A DNA stretch of 7,016 nucleotides from Marinilabiliales bacterium (GTDB lineage Bacteria > Bacteroidota > Bacteroidia > Bacteroidales > F082), in assembly GCA_002869465.1 (NCBI GenBank), contig PKSW01000151.1:1-7016 (forward strand), written 5' to 3'. Shown piece by piece: positions 1 to 5,448 of the stretch; the first letter of the stretch is position 1; each line of letters starts with the position of its first letter. The notes below the pieces were generated by a model. It did no database searches. It was not told the origin of the DNA and worked only from the letters and a program-made list of their open reading frames with translations. The translations under genes and the position numbers were made by a program.

Positions 1-17
1 AGGCGGTAAACGATCAT
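1..17 (-). CDS. RES-domain toxin, N-terminal fragment (runs off window)
   Basis: Only five full codons and part of a sixth lie in the window. Reading leftward from an ATG at 17-15 they give M-I-V-Y-R followed by CT-, which must be Leu. That opening is typical of RES-domain toxins, which as a family act on NAD+ (glycohydrolase or phosphorolase activity) and arrest growth when freed from their antitoxin. The ATG overlaps the stop of the antitoxin gene as ATGA, so the two would be translationally coupled in the usual order, antitoxin then toxin. The identification rests on this short start, the overlap, and the very clear ParS-type partner upstream. The catalytic part lies outside the window, so I cannot say whether the toxin is intact. 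Confidence 0.72.
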
Positions 18-445
18 GCCAGTATCCCATGTTCAATGCGCGTAAGCTCATCTTTTAGTAACTGAATGCCAAAAGAACTATCTAATAGATCTTTCGGGCT
101 GACGCCACCCAATGCCAGGTTTTTAGACGACAACCATGTATTGAATTTTTGCTGATCACCAAATACCTTCATGCCATATTTGTTCAGCATGGCAATTTCA
201 ATTATTTTTTCGGAAGTAACTGGGTTAAATGTTCCTTTGTCCTTTTTGTAACGCTGCAGTGAGCGCTCTGAGAGATGGAGATAGGATGCCCACTCGTGGA
301 GTGTGAAGGGGATTTTTTTAGCAAGCTTCTCAAAAAAAGAGAACTGAATACCCTCTTTGATAGCATTGATAAGCGAGTAAACGCTTTTATCATCAAGAGA
401 AGCGTAAGCTACCATAGGTTCTTTGAGTTCATATTTCTTTCCCAT
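14..445 (-). CDS. Xre/ParS/MbcA-family antitoxin (DUF2384 toxin-binding domain)
   Basis: This 143-residue protein is the antitoxin of a type II ParS-RES toxin-antitoxin pair. It should bind and block a NAD+-degrading RES toxin and repress its own promoter. Residues about 46-70 form the Xre-like helix-turn-helix (F47-T-L-H-E-W, then L-S-E-R-S-L-Q-R-Y). The C-terminal part, about 98-143, is the DUF2384 toxin-binding domain: F101, W104-L105, A111-L-G-G114, S116-P117, L120-L121 and the closing R136-I-E-H-G140, which matches the family's usual ending. Length is normal for the family. The ATG at 445 is chosen because it sits 16 bases downstream of a promoter-like box; a second Met at residue 11 is possible but less likely. 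The stop overlaps the start of the toxin gene. It lies downstream of maf in the same direction but has its own upstream control region, so it is probably a separate unit. Confidence 0.92.
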   Translation of the reverse strand: MGKKYELKEPMVAYASLDDKSVYSLINAIKEGIQFSFFEKLAKKIPFTLHEWASYLHLSERSLQRYKKDKGTFNPVTSEKIIEIAMLNKYGMKVFGDQQKFNTWLSSKNLALGGVSPKDLLDSSFGIQLLKDELTRIEHGILA

Positions 446-461
446 ATCAATAAATTTACCA

Positions 462-497
462 CAAATATACGCATTTTTTCGTAATATTTACGACAAA
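462..497 (-). promoter_or_regulatory. Putative Bacteroidota-type promoter of the antitoxin-toxin pair
   Basis: On the minus strand TATATTTG (469-462) matches the -7 consensus TAnnTTTG exactly, 16 bases before the antitoxin ATG. A TTTG (497-494) lies 24 bases further upstream, longer than the usual spacing of about 19, so the -33 element is weak. The leader would be only about 10 bases long, with no Shine-Dalgarno sequence. Confidence 0.5.
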
Positions 498-502
498 TGT
501 CG
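480..502. promoter_or_regulatory. Two adjoining palindromes, candidate antitoxin operator
   Basis: CGTAA-tat-TTACG occupies 480-492 and CGACA-aa-TGTCG occupies 491-502; the two share the CG at 491-492. The second covers the putative -33 element of the antitoxin promoter and the first lies in the spacer, where a repressor would block RNA polymerase. Xre-type antitoxins bind inverted repeats in their own promoters, so these are reasonable operator half-sites. Binding is inferred, not shown by the sequence. Confidence 0.4.
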
Positions 503-560
503 CTTTTATTTTTAAAACAATTCTGTTGAAATAATGCTTTAGATAAAGTGGCGCTACAAC

Positions 561-1154
561 TTATACGCTGACAAAGGAAATAAGCTCTTCATATAGCCTA
601 TGCGTAGGCAAGCCCATCACATTAAAATAGGAGCCTTCAATTCTTTCAATAGCTGCATGGCCGATCCATTCCTGTATGCCATATGCACCGGCTTTATCAA
701 ACGGTTGAAAGTTTTCAATATAGTAATCCATTTCCGATTCAGTCAATTCTTTGAAATAGACGGTTGTAACCACCGAAAAGGTCTTTAATTTTTTAATTGA
801 CCTCAGCGTGACGCCGGTGATCACTTCATGCTTATTACCGGATAATTGTTGCAAAATGCTTTTTGCTTCCAGGATATTTGCGGGTTTTCCAAGGATGACC
901 TTACCGATACTAACAATGGTGTCAGCGGTGATAATGATCGTGTTTTCATGGATCTCACTCTGAGAAAATGCCCGTGCCTTTTTTTCACTCAAATATTCGG
1001 CTACTTTTCGTGGAGGGAATTCTGCATCAAAACTTTCATCAATATGTTTGGGCAACAACCTGAAACGAACACCCAGTTCTTTCAATAATTCACTTCTTCT
1101 GGGCGAAGCAGATGCCAGGATGATATCGTATGACAAAAGTTTTTCTTCAAGCAT
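561..1154 (-). CDS. maf: Maf-family nucleoside triphosphate pyrophosphatase (dTTP/UTP type)
   Basis: This 197-residue cytoplasmic enzyme hydrolyses nucleoside triphosphates, including modified ones, to the monophosphate and pyrophosphate. It is thought to clean the nucleotide pool and is also linked to division control. The family signature S15-A-S-P-R-R20 lies near the N-terminus. Next come the catalytic-loop Asp78 (in I-T-A-D-T-I-V), S105-G-N-K-H-E110 with I-T-G-V, F152-D-K-A-G-A-Y-G-I-Q161, and E173-G-S-Y-F-N-V-M-G-L-P183. Gln161 in the Y-G-I-Q motif is the form seen in the YhdE-like dTTP/UTP group rather than the YceF group. I start it at the ATG at 1154. A TTG at 1169 would add five residues and overlap the prenyltransferase gene by 11 bases, but the ATG gives the usual Bacteroidota N-terminus (M-L-E-x-L-x-x-Y-x-I-I-L-A-S). 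It is the last gene of the leftward operon, 4 bases after the UbiA stop. Confidence 0.95.
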   Translation of the reverse strand: MLEEKLLSYDIILASASPRRSELLKELGVRFRLLPKHIDESFDAEFPPRKVAEYLSEKKARAFSQSEIHENTIIITADTIVSIGKVILGKPANILEAKSILQQLSGNKHEVITGVTLRSIKKLKTFSVVTTVYFKELTESEMDYYIENFQPFDKAGAYGIQEWIGHAAIERIEGSYFNVMGLPTHRLYEELISFVSV

Positions 1155-1158
1155 TTCT

Positions 1159-2097
1159 TTAATAATCAAAATATACCAGGCCCATCGAAAGGATGCCCAT
1201 GATCATTAATAATTTAATAATTCCTGAGACTTTTTTAAAATCTTTTTTCATATTGGCTTTTAATATCATGTAGCCTGCAACTACCAAAAGCAAGTCAATG
1301 ATAAAGAAATAATAGAAAAGTTTCTGGTATGAAGCAGCGACAAAATATACCTGGCACCAGATACTTAATACCAATGAGGCAAATATAGTTGTCACAGCTA
1401 TCCACTTAGCTTTTTTTATACCGTTTACCACGGGAAATGTCCTGCAACCAAACCGATCATCGCCTTCAATATCCTGCATATCTTTAACCATTTCCCTGAT
1501 GAAGCTTGTCAAAAAGGCGAAACCTGAGAATATCAGAACAAACATATTAAGACTTGCAAATTGCTGCTGAACATTAGTAAAAAAAATAGGGTCTTTGATA
1601 AGAGCGAAAAAACTAAATAGCCAAACGATGGCTACGGTTAGTGCGCTTAGGAACGCAACCACGATATTACCGATAATGGGCTGGCACTGGTAGCGTTCCG
1701 AATAAAACCACAATAATCCGGCAGCAAAAACGAACACCAGGCTGTAATTAATCTTTCCAATGGCATAAGCCACGTAAACCCCAAACAGAATACCAGATAT
1801 ATTAAAAACCCAATAGAGTATTTGAACTACGTGCACCCTTAATTTCCTGCCCACCACATTTTTTCCTGGTTTATTTATCGAGTCGGGTTTGATATCAAAA
1901 AGGTCGTTCAAAAGGTAACCCGCTATGGAAATAAAAGTAGTAGAAGCAATCAGCATCATGAATTGAGTAATATTGAGTCCGGCTTCAAAATACCCCATTC
2001 CTAAAACAGGATAGATCACACAGAAAAGCATAAAAAACATGCTGAACCAAATGATCAGAATATTTTGCCAGCGTATGAGTTTTAGAAATGTGATCAT
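1159..2097 (-). CDS. UbiA-family polyprenyltransferase, substrate uncertain
   Basis: This 312-residue integral membrane protein belongs to the UbiA superfamily, which joins a polyprenyl diphosphate to an acceptor such as an aromatic ring or glyceryl ether. The two Mg2+/diphosphate-binding motifs are present: N64-D65-x-x-D68-x-x-x-D72 (followed by I-N-K-P-G-K), and D206-x-x-D209-x-x-x-D213 (K-D-M-Q-D-I-E-G-D). About eight to nine hydrophobic segments can be seen, for example near residues 12-32, 45-63, 92-112, 118-131, 142-165, 183-199, 232-254, 260-279 and 291-309, which fits the family fold. Bacteroidota members of this branch are often labelled geranylgeranylglycerol-phosphate geranylgeranyltransferase by similarity to archaeal enzymes, but that activity cannot be read from the sequence. 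MenA is an alternative, though I see no other menaquinone gene in this operon. It lies 9 bases after the KdsC-like gene and 4 bases before maf. Confidence 0.85.
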   Translation of the reverse strand: MITFLKLIRWQNILIIWFSMFFMLFCVIYPVLGMGYFEAGLNITQFMMLIASTTFISIAGYLLNDLFDIKPDSINKPGKNVVGRKLRVHVVQILYWVFNISGILFGVYVAYAIGKINYSLVFVFAAGLLWFYSERYQCQPIIGNIVVAFLSALTVAIVWLFSFFALIKDPIFFTNVQQQFASLNMFVLIFSGFAFLTSFIREMVKDMQDIEGDDRFGCRTFPVVNGIKKAKWIAVTTIFASLVLSIWCQVYFVAASYQKLFYYFFIIDLLLVVAGYMILKANMKKDFKKVSGIIKLLMIMGILSMGLVYFDY

Positions 2098-2106
2098 AAC
2101 AATCGT

Positions 2107-2628
2107 TTACCAATGGTGCGATTCTTCTGACATCCACTTGCCCTGCACTTTTAGAACCTGCTCAATAATGTCGCGGACACAGCCTTCTCCTCCTTTTTTA
2201 TCAGAGATGTATACAGAGATATCCTTTATCTCTTCCGCAGCATCAGCCGGACAAACCGGTACGCCTACTTTTTGCATCACTTTGTAATCAGGTAGGTCAT
2301 CGCCCATATAAACGATGGTCGACGGGTCAAGCTGGTTATTTTGAATGTATTCATCAAACACGGTCAATTTGTCCCTGATACCGAGGAAAACATCTTTAAT
2401 ACCGAGTGCTTCAAATCGGGTTTCAACAGATTTTGAAAAGCCACCCGAAATAACCACTATTCTGTAGCCTAATTTTACGGCCAGTTGCAACACAAATCCG
2501 TCTTTTACATTGGCAAACCGTAACGGTTGCCCATCCATTTGCAGCAAAAGATTACCATTGGTCATTACACCATCATAATCGAAAACGAAAGTTTTTACAT
2601 TCGTCAACAGGGCTTTATAATTGCTCAT
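2107..2628 (-). CDS. KdsC-like HAD phosphatase (probable Kdo 8-phosphate phosphatase)
   Basis: This 173-residue protein is a cap-less (C0) HAD phosphatase of the KdsC type. KdsC removes phosphate from 3-deoxy-D-manno-octulosonate 8-phosphate to give Kdo for the inner core of lipopolysaccharide. Motif I is D17-Y-D19-G-V-M-T (D17 the nucleophile, D19 the acid/base), motif II is S61 in V-I-S-G-G, motif III is K87, and motif IV is G109-D110-D111-x-x-D114. The Gly-rich tail K145-G-G-E-G-C-V-R152, which closes over the neighbouring subunit's active site in KdsC tetramers, is also present. S-G-G replaces the proteobacterial T-G-R after motif II; as far as I recall this is normal for Bacteroidota homologues, as is the ending E-Q-V-L-K-x-Q-G-K-W-M. 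Its start overlaps the end of the DUF2520 gene by 14 bases, implying coupled translation. The HAD fold is certain; the exact sugar phosphate is inferred. Confidence 0.88.
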   Translation of the reverse strand: MSNYKALLTNVKTFVFDYDGVMTNGNLLLQMDGQPLRFANVKDGFVLQLAVKLGYRIVVISGGFSKSVETRFEALGIKDVFLGIRDKLTVFDEYIQNNQLDPSTIVYMGDDLPDYKVMQKVGVPVCPADAAEEIKDISVYISDKKGGEGCVRDIIEQVLKVQGKWMSEESHHW

Positions 2629-3397
2629 TGTATTTCTTAATTAGCTGTCCGGCAAATATCTTATATAATTCCTTATAATCAGGAAATTCATCCAGAAGCC
2701 GGTTATGTTTCTCGATTGTTTTCAGGTCATTTCTGCGTGCTGGACCAGTTTGTGCCGTTGAAGGATGCAAAGATTTTATTTTAGATACAGTTTCTTCAAT
2801 CAGCGGTATCAGTAGTTGTTCATCTATATTTTTAGCTTTTAGTATATCAAAAGCCATCTGGTAAAGGTAATTTGTATAATTATTTACCAGCACCGCCGTG
2901 AGGTGTAGGTATTTCCGTTGCTCTGAATGAATTTCATAGACTGAACCTGAAAGTTTTTGTGCTACACTTTTCAACTGTACGATTATATCTCCTGAAGATG
3001 CTTCAATACAAAAGGGCACATCGGAAAGATCAACACCACGTTGCCTTGAGAAAGTTTGGAGCGGATAAAAAACACCATAATGTTGCATTTTATCCAAAGC
3101 TTTCATGGGTGTGATCCCAGATGTATGCACCATAATTCCTTTGATAATTGGGAATCCCTCAATAAAATCTTCAATAGCGCCATCGGGTATGGACAAAATA
3201 TACAAATCAGCAGAAGTATCCATTTCGTCAATGGTATGAATGGCTTTCGCATTTACTTTACCTGCCAATTTCTTTGCATTTTCAAAAGTTCTCGAATAGA
3301 TCTCGTGAATTTCAAAGCCGGCATTCTTTAATGCGATGGCGAGGTGTGTTGCCACATTGCCTGAACCGATAAAACTTATTGAGTGAATCTGATTCAT
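2615..3397 (-). CDS. Rossmann-fold and DUF2520 domain protein, putative NAD(P)-dependent oxidoreductase
   Basis: This 260-residue protein has an N-terminal NAD(P)-binding Rossmann domain with the glycine motif I9-x-G11-S-G13-N-V-A-T-H18-L and a following acidic/basic strand end at Y34-S-R36. The domain is related to ketopantoate reductase, pyrroline-5-carboxylate reductase and F420-dependent NADP reductase. The middle carries H91-T-S-G94 and Y111-P-L-Q-T-F-S117, typical of the family. The helical C-terminal DUF2520 domain (about 130-255) includes H165, N172-N-Y-T-N, H211-P-S and the conserved T217-G-P-A-R-R-N-D224. It is probably a cytoplasmic dehydrogenase or reductase of unknown substrate. 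It lies 14 bases downstream of the DUF7935-like gene and overlaps the KdsC-like gene, a pairing I recall as common in Bacteroidota. The length is normal for the family. The start ATG at 3397 gives an N-terminus that runs straight into the first beta strand. Confidence 0.9.
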   Translation of the reverse strand: MNQIHSISFIGSGNVATHLAIALKNAGFEIHEIYSRTFENAKKLAGKVNAKAIHTIDEMDTSADLYILSIPDGAIEDFIEGFPIIKGIMVHTSGITPMKALDKMQHYGVFYPLQTFSRQRGVDLSDVPFCIEASSGDIIVQLKSVAQKLSGSVYEIHSEQRKYLHLTAVLVNNYTNYLYQMAFDILKAKNIDEQLLIPLIEETVSKIKSLHPSTAQTGPARRNDLKTIEKHNRLLDEFPDYKELYKIFAGQLIKKYNEQL

Positions 3398-3411
3398 TTG
3401 ATGCGAAGGTA

Positions 3412-3972
3412 TTATAAGTCGGCCAATTCACCTTTCAGGCTTTGCATGGCCTTTTCAATCGGATCTTTTTTGCCTGAAAATCCCCTGGCCAATATTTCCT
3501 GTGCGTAAACTCCAGCAGTTTTTTCTGTCATATCAGCACTCATATTGGCATTGATCAGTCCCGACACTTCTTCTTTGGCAGCTTTGATCAATTCCCAGCT
3601 TGTTGACGAAAGGAAAATTTGCTGCGACATATTATGTTCGTATTCTTCGCGGATGATCCGCAATAGTAATTTTTGAAAATCCGACGCTTTTTGTCCTGCG
3701 CTGATATTCCTGGTGATCAGATTAGGCGGATTAATGCGTTCCAAGAATAGAGCCATTCTTTCAAAAGCCTGCAATTTATGCTGGATGAGTATTTTATCTG
3801 AATTCAGTTTTTTATCAACAGATAGTTTTAATCGTTGAATATCCTGCTCATTTTTCAGAAAATCAAATTGTCTTGTATTTTCATTAAAGAAATGACGCAG
3901 CATCAAATATACGGCGAATAGCATGATCAAAAGGGGCACCGACACCAATAATAATTCTCTGAAAAAGCTCAT
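3412..3972 (-). CDS. Membrane-anchored protein of unknown function (DUF7935-like)
   Basis: This 186-residue protein has one N-terminal transmembrane helix (about residues 6-26, followed by R-H and a charged stretch), so the rest most likely faces the cytoplasm. Residues about 30-80 are strongly charged and probably helical or coiled. The block L67-Q-A-F-E-R-M-A-L-F-L-E-R-I-N-P81 with P83-N-L-I is the best landmark. A second conserved-looking stretch is R108-E-E-Y-E-H-N with S116-Q-Q-I-F-L and W126. I recognise the pattern as that of a Bacteroidota-only family (DUF7935) by memory, not by a search. No catalytic motif is visible. It is the first gene of the leftward operon, 14 bases ahead of the DUF2520 gene, so it is likely expressed with the KdsC-like, UbiA and Maf genes. 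A scaffold or envelope-associated role is possible but unsupported. Confidence 0.75.
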   Translation of the reverse strand: MSFFRELLLVSVPLLIMLFAVYLMLRHFFNENTRQFDFLKNEQDIQRLKLSVDKKLNSDKILIQHKLQAFERMALFLERINPPNLITRNISAGQKASDFQKLLLRIIREEYEHNMSQQIFLSSTSWELIKAAKEEVSGLINANMSADMTEKTAGVYAQEILARGFSGKKDPIEKAMQSLKGELADL

Positions 3973-4005
3973 AATCAGTAATTTTTATCAGGATTGAAAG
4001 TTCTA

Positions 4006-4037
4006 CAAAATAACAACATATTTTTAAACTGGCAAAA
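4006..4037 (-). promoter_or_regulatory. Putative promoter of the five-gene leftward operon
   Basis: On the minus strand TTATTTTG (4013-4006) matches the Bacteroidota -7 box TAnnTTTG with one mismatch. TTTTG (4037-4033) supplies a TTTG -33 element exactly 19 bases upstream. The box lies about 33 bases before the DUF7935-like ATG. It is the best match in the gap on this strand. Confidence 0.5.
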
Positions 4038-4116
4038 CAGATCACATGCTATTATAAAACACGTAAAACAGTAATTATACCTGCTTCTATTTTCAAAAGA
4101 TACAGCAATAAAACCT

Positions 4117-4124
4117 TATATTTG
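4117..4124 (+). promoter_or_regulatory. Putative promoter -7 box of the aminotransferase gene
   Basis: TATATTTG matches the Bacteroidota -7 consensus exactly and lies 30 bases before the aminotransferase ATG. No TTTG stands at the expected distance upstream; TTTTC at 4090-4094 is the nearest, with a long spacer. The leader is AT-rich and has no Shine-Dalgarno sequence. The 182-base gap from 3973 to 4154 thus holds two divergent promoters and I see nothing else in it. Confidence 0.5.
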
Positions 4125-4154
4125 CCCTCTTAATTTAGAAACACCAAATCGTTG

Positions 4155-5363
4155 ATGGACAAGAATATATTATCTGACAGATTATTGTCGATGACAGAAT
4201 CAGCTACGCTGGAAATGACACGTAAAAGCCGTGAATTGAAAGACAAAGGCCTAGATGTAATAACATTAAGCATTGGCGAACCTGATTTTAACACGCCTGA
4301 ACCCGTTAAGGAAGCGGCCAAAAAAGCTATCGATGAGAACTATACGCATTATCCTCCCGTCCCAGGTTTTCAGGTACTGAGGCAGGCTGTTGCTCAAAAA
4401 CTGAAGCGGGATAACGGCCTCGATTACAATGAGAGCCAGGTAGTTATTTCCAATGGTGCCAAACAGTCCATTGCCAATGTGCTTTTGTGCATTTTGAATG
4501 AAGGTGATGAAGTAATCGTTCCGGCGCCATACTGGGTATCATACCCTTCCATGATCAAGATGGCAGGTGGAAAAACTATGATCATCAAAGCCGGCATTGA
4601 AACTGATTTCAAAGTTTCACCTGAGCAAATCGAAAATGCGATCACCAATCGTACCAAAGCTTTTTTATTCAACTCACCCAGTAATCCTACCGGTAGTGTT
4701 TACAATAGAAAAGAACTGGAGGCAATTGCCAAAGTATTCGAAAAGCATCCCGATATTTTGATTATCGCTGACGAAATTTATGAGTATAATCTTTTCGAAG
4801 GGGAACATATCAGCCTGGCTTCATTTGAAAAGATCAAAGACCAGGTTGCTATCATCAATGGCGTTTCAAAAGGCTATGCTATGACGGGATGGCGCATTGG
4901 ATACGTGGCAGCACCTCAGGTGATCGCCAATGCGTGCAATAAGGTCCAGGGGCAATACACATCAGGTGCAGGCTCTATTTCACAAATGGCCGCTCTGGAA
5001 GCCGTTAAAACTGACCCTACAGCATCACCCGACATTAAGATGATGGTAAGTGCTTTTAAAGAACGTCGGGATTTACTGGTTGATCTGCTGAAAGATATTC
5101 CAGGGGTGATCACTAACAAACCAAGTGGCGCCTTTTATCTATTCCCTGACGTAAGTTTTTACTACGGAAAATCAGATGGAAGTATGACCATCAACAACAG
5201 TACCGACCTTTGCCTGTATTTACTGGATAAAGCGCTTGTAGCACTTGTCCCTGGTGAGGCTTTTGGCTCCCCTGAATGTATCAGGATATCCTACGCCACC
5301 TCCAAAGATCAAATAACCGAAGCAGTAAAAAGAATGAAGCCGGTGCTGGAAAACCTGAAATAA
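4155..5363 (+). CDS. aspC: Class I PLP-dependent aspartate aminotransferase (subgroup Ib)
   Basis: This 402-residue cytoplasmic fold-type I aminotransferase most likely interconverts aspartate plus 2-oxoglutarate with oxaloacetate plus glutamate. PLP contacts are all present: W127 (P-Y-W-V-S-Y) stacking on the ring, N177 (N-S-P-S-N-P-T-G), D206 and Y209 (A-D-E-I-Y-E), the Schiff-base K239 (G-V-S-K-G-Y-A-M-T-G-W) and R247. R377 (C-I-R-I-S-Y) binds the substrate alpha-carboxylate. K103 in G-A-K-Q corresponds to the lysine that recognises the side-chain carboxylate in the Thermus subgroup Ib enzyme, which supports aspartate as substrate; prephenate amination also occurs in this subgroup and is possible here. 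The ATG at 4155 is preferred over a TTG one codon upstream. The length is normal and there is no damage. It has its own promoter and stands divergent to the leftward operon, and the next gene, hldA, has its own promoter too. Confidence 0.92.
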   Translation: MDKNILSDRLLSMTESATLEMTRKSRELKDKGLDVITLSIGEPDFNTPEPVKEAAKKAIDENYTHYPPVPGFQVLRQAVAQKLKRDNGLDYNESQVVISNGAKQSIANVLLCILNEGDEVIVPAPYWVSYPSMIKMAGGKTMIIKAGIETDFKVSPEQIENAITNRTKAFLFNSPSNPTGSVYNRKELEAIAKVFEKHPDILIIADEIYEYNLFEGEHISLASFEKIKDQVAIINGVSKGYAMTGWRIGYVAAPQVIANACNKVQGQYTSGAGSISQMAALEAVKTDPTASPDIKMMVSAFKERRDLLVDLLKDIPGVITNKPSGAFYLFPDVSFYYGKSDGSMTINNSTDLCLYLLDKALVALVPGEAFGSPECIRISYATSKDQITEAVKRMKPVLENLK

Positions 5364-5376
5364 TTCACTTTTCCGG

Positions 5377-5394
5377 AGGCAATCTAAATTGCCT
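5377..5394 (+). terminator. Weak hairpin after the aminotransferase gene, possible terminator
   Basis: AGGCAAT and ATTGCCT form a perfect 7-bp stem around a CTAA loop, starting 13 bases after the aminotransferase stop. Only a broken T-run (TACTTTGT) follows, and the stem is short, so termination would be partial at best. It lies immediately upstream of the next promoter, which is where a terminator would be expected. Confidence 0.4.
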
Positions 5395-5397
5395 TAC

Positions 5398-5427
5398 TTT
5401 GTAAGTTATTGACAATTGTTATATTTG
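5398..5427 (+). promoter_or_regulatory. Promoter of the hldA-menG transcription unit
   Basis: TTTG (5398-5401), an 18-base spacer and TATATTTG (5420-5427) form the best match in the window to the Bacteroidota promoter TTTG-N19-TAnnTTTG. It ends 21 bases before the kinase ATG, giving a short leader without a Shine-Dalgarno sequence, which is usual in this phylum. Confidence 0.65.
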
Positions 5428-5448
5428 AATTTCTAATTTCCTGACTAA

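Noticed and set aside
275..484. 69-codon open frame on the plus strand running into the antitoxin promoter region
   Set aside because: Most of it is antisense to the antitoxin gene; no domain and no promoter of its own is visible.
503..560. Possible terminator between maf and the antitoxin gene
   Set aside because: The stretch is AT-rich without a GC-containing stem followed by a T-run in the leftward direction, so read-through from maf into the toxin-antitoxin pair cannot be ruled out.
846..1088. 80-codon open frame on the plus strand
   Set aside because: It is antisense to maf, with Cys/Phe-rich low-quality content and no motif.
1155..1169. TTG start for maf, five residues upstream of the ATG
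   Set aside because: It overlaps the UbiA gene and is a rarer start codon; the ATG at 1154 gives the N-terminus usual for Bacteroidota Maf proteins.
1167..1175. TATATTTTG on the minus strand just before maf, resembling a -7 box
   Set aside because: It has one base too many between TA and TTTG, lies in the UbiA stop region and would leave almost no leader; chance similarity in AT-rich DNA is more likely.
4152..4154. TTG start for the aminotransferase
   Set aside because: An ATG follows directly as the next codon and there is no ribosome-binding signal favouring the TTG.
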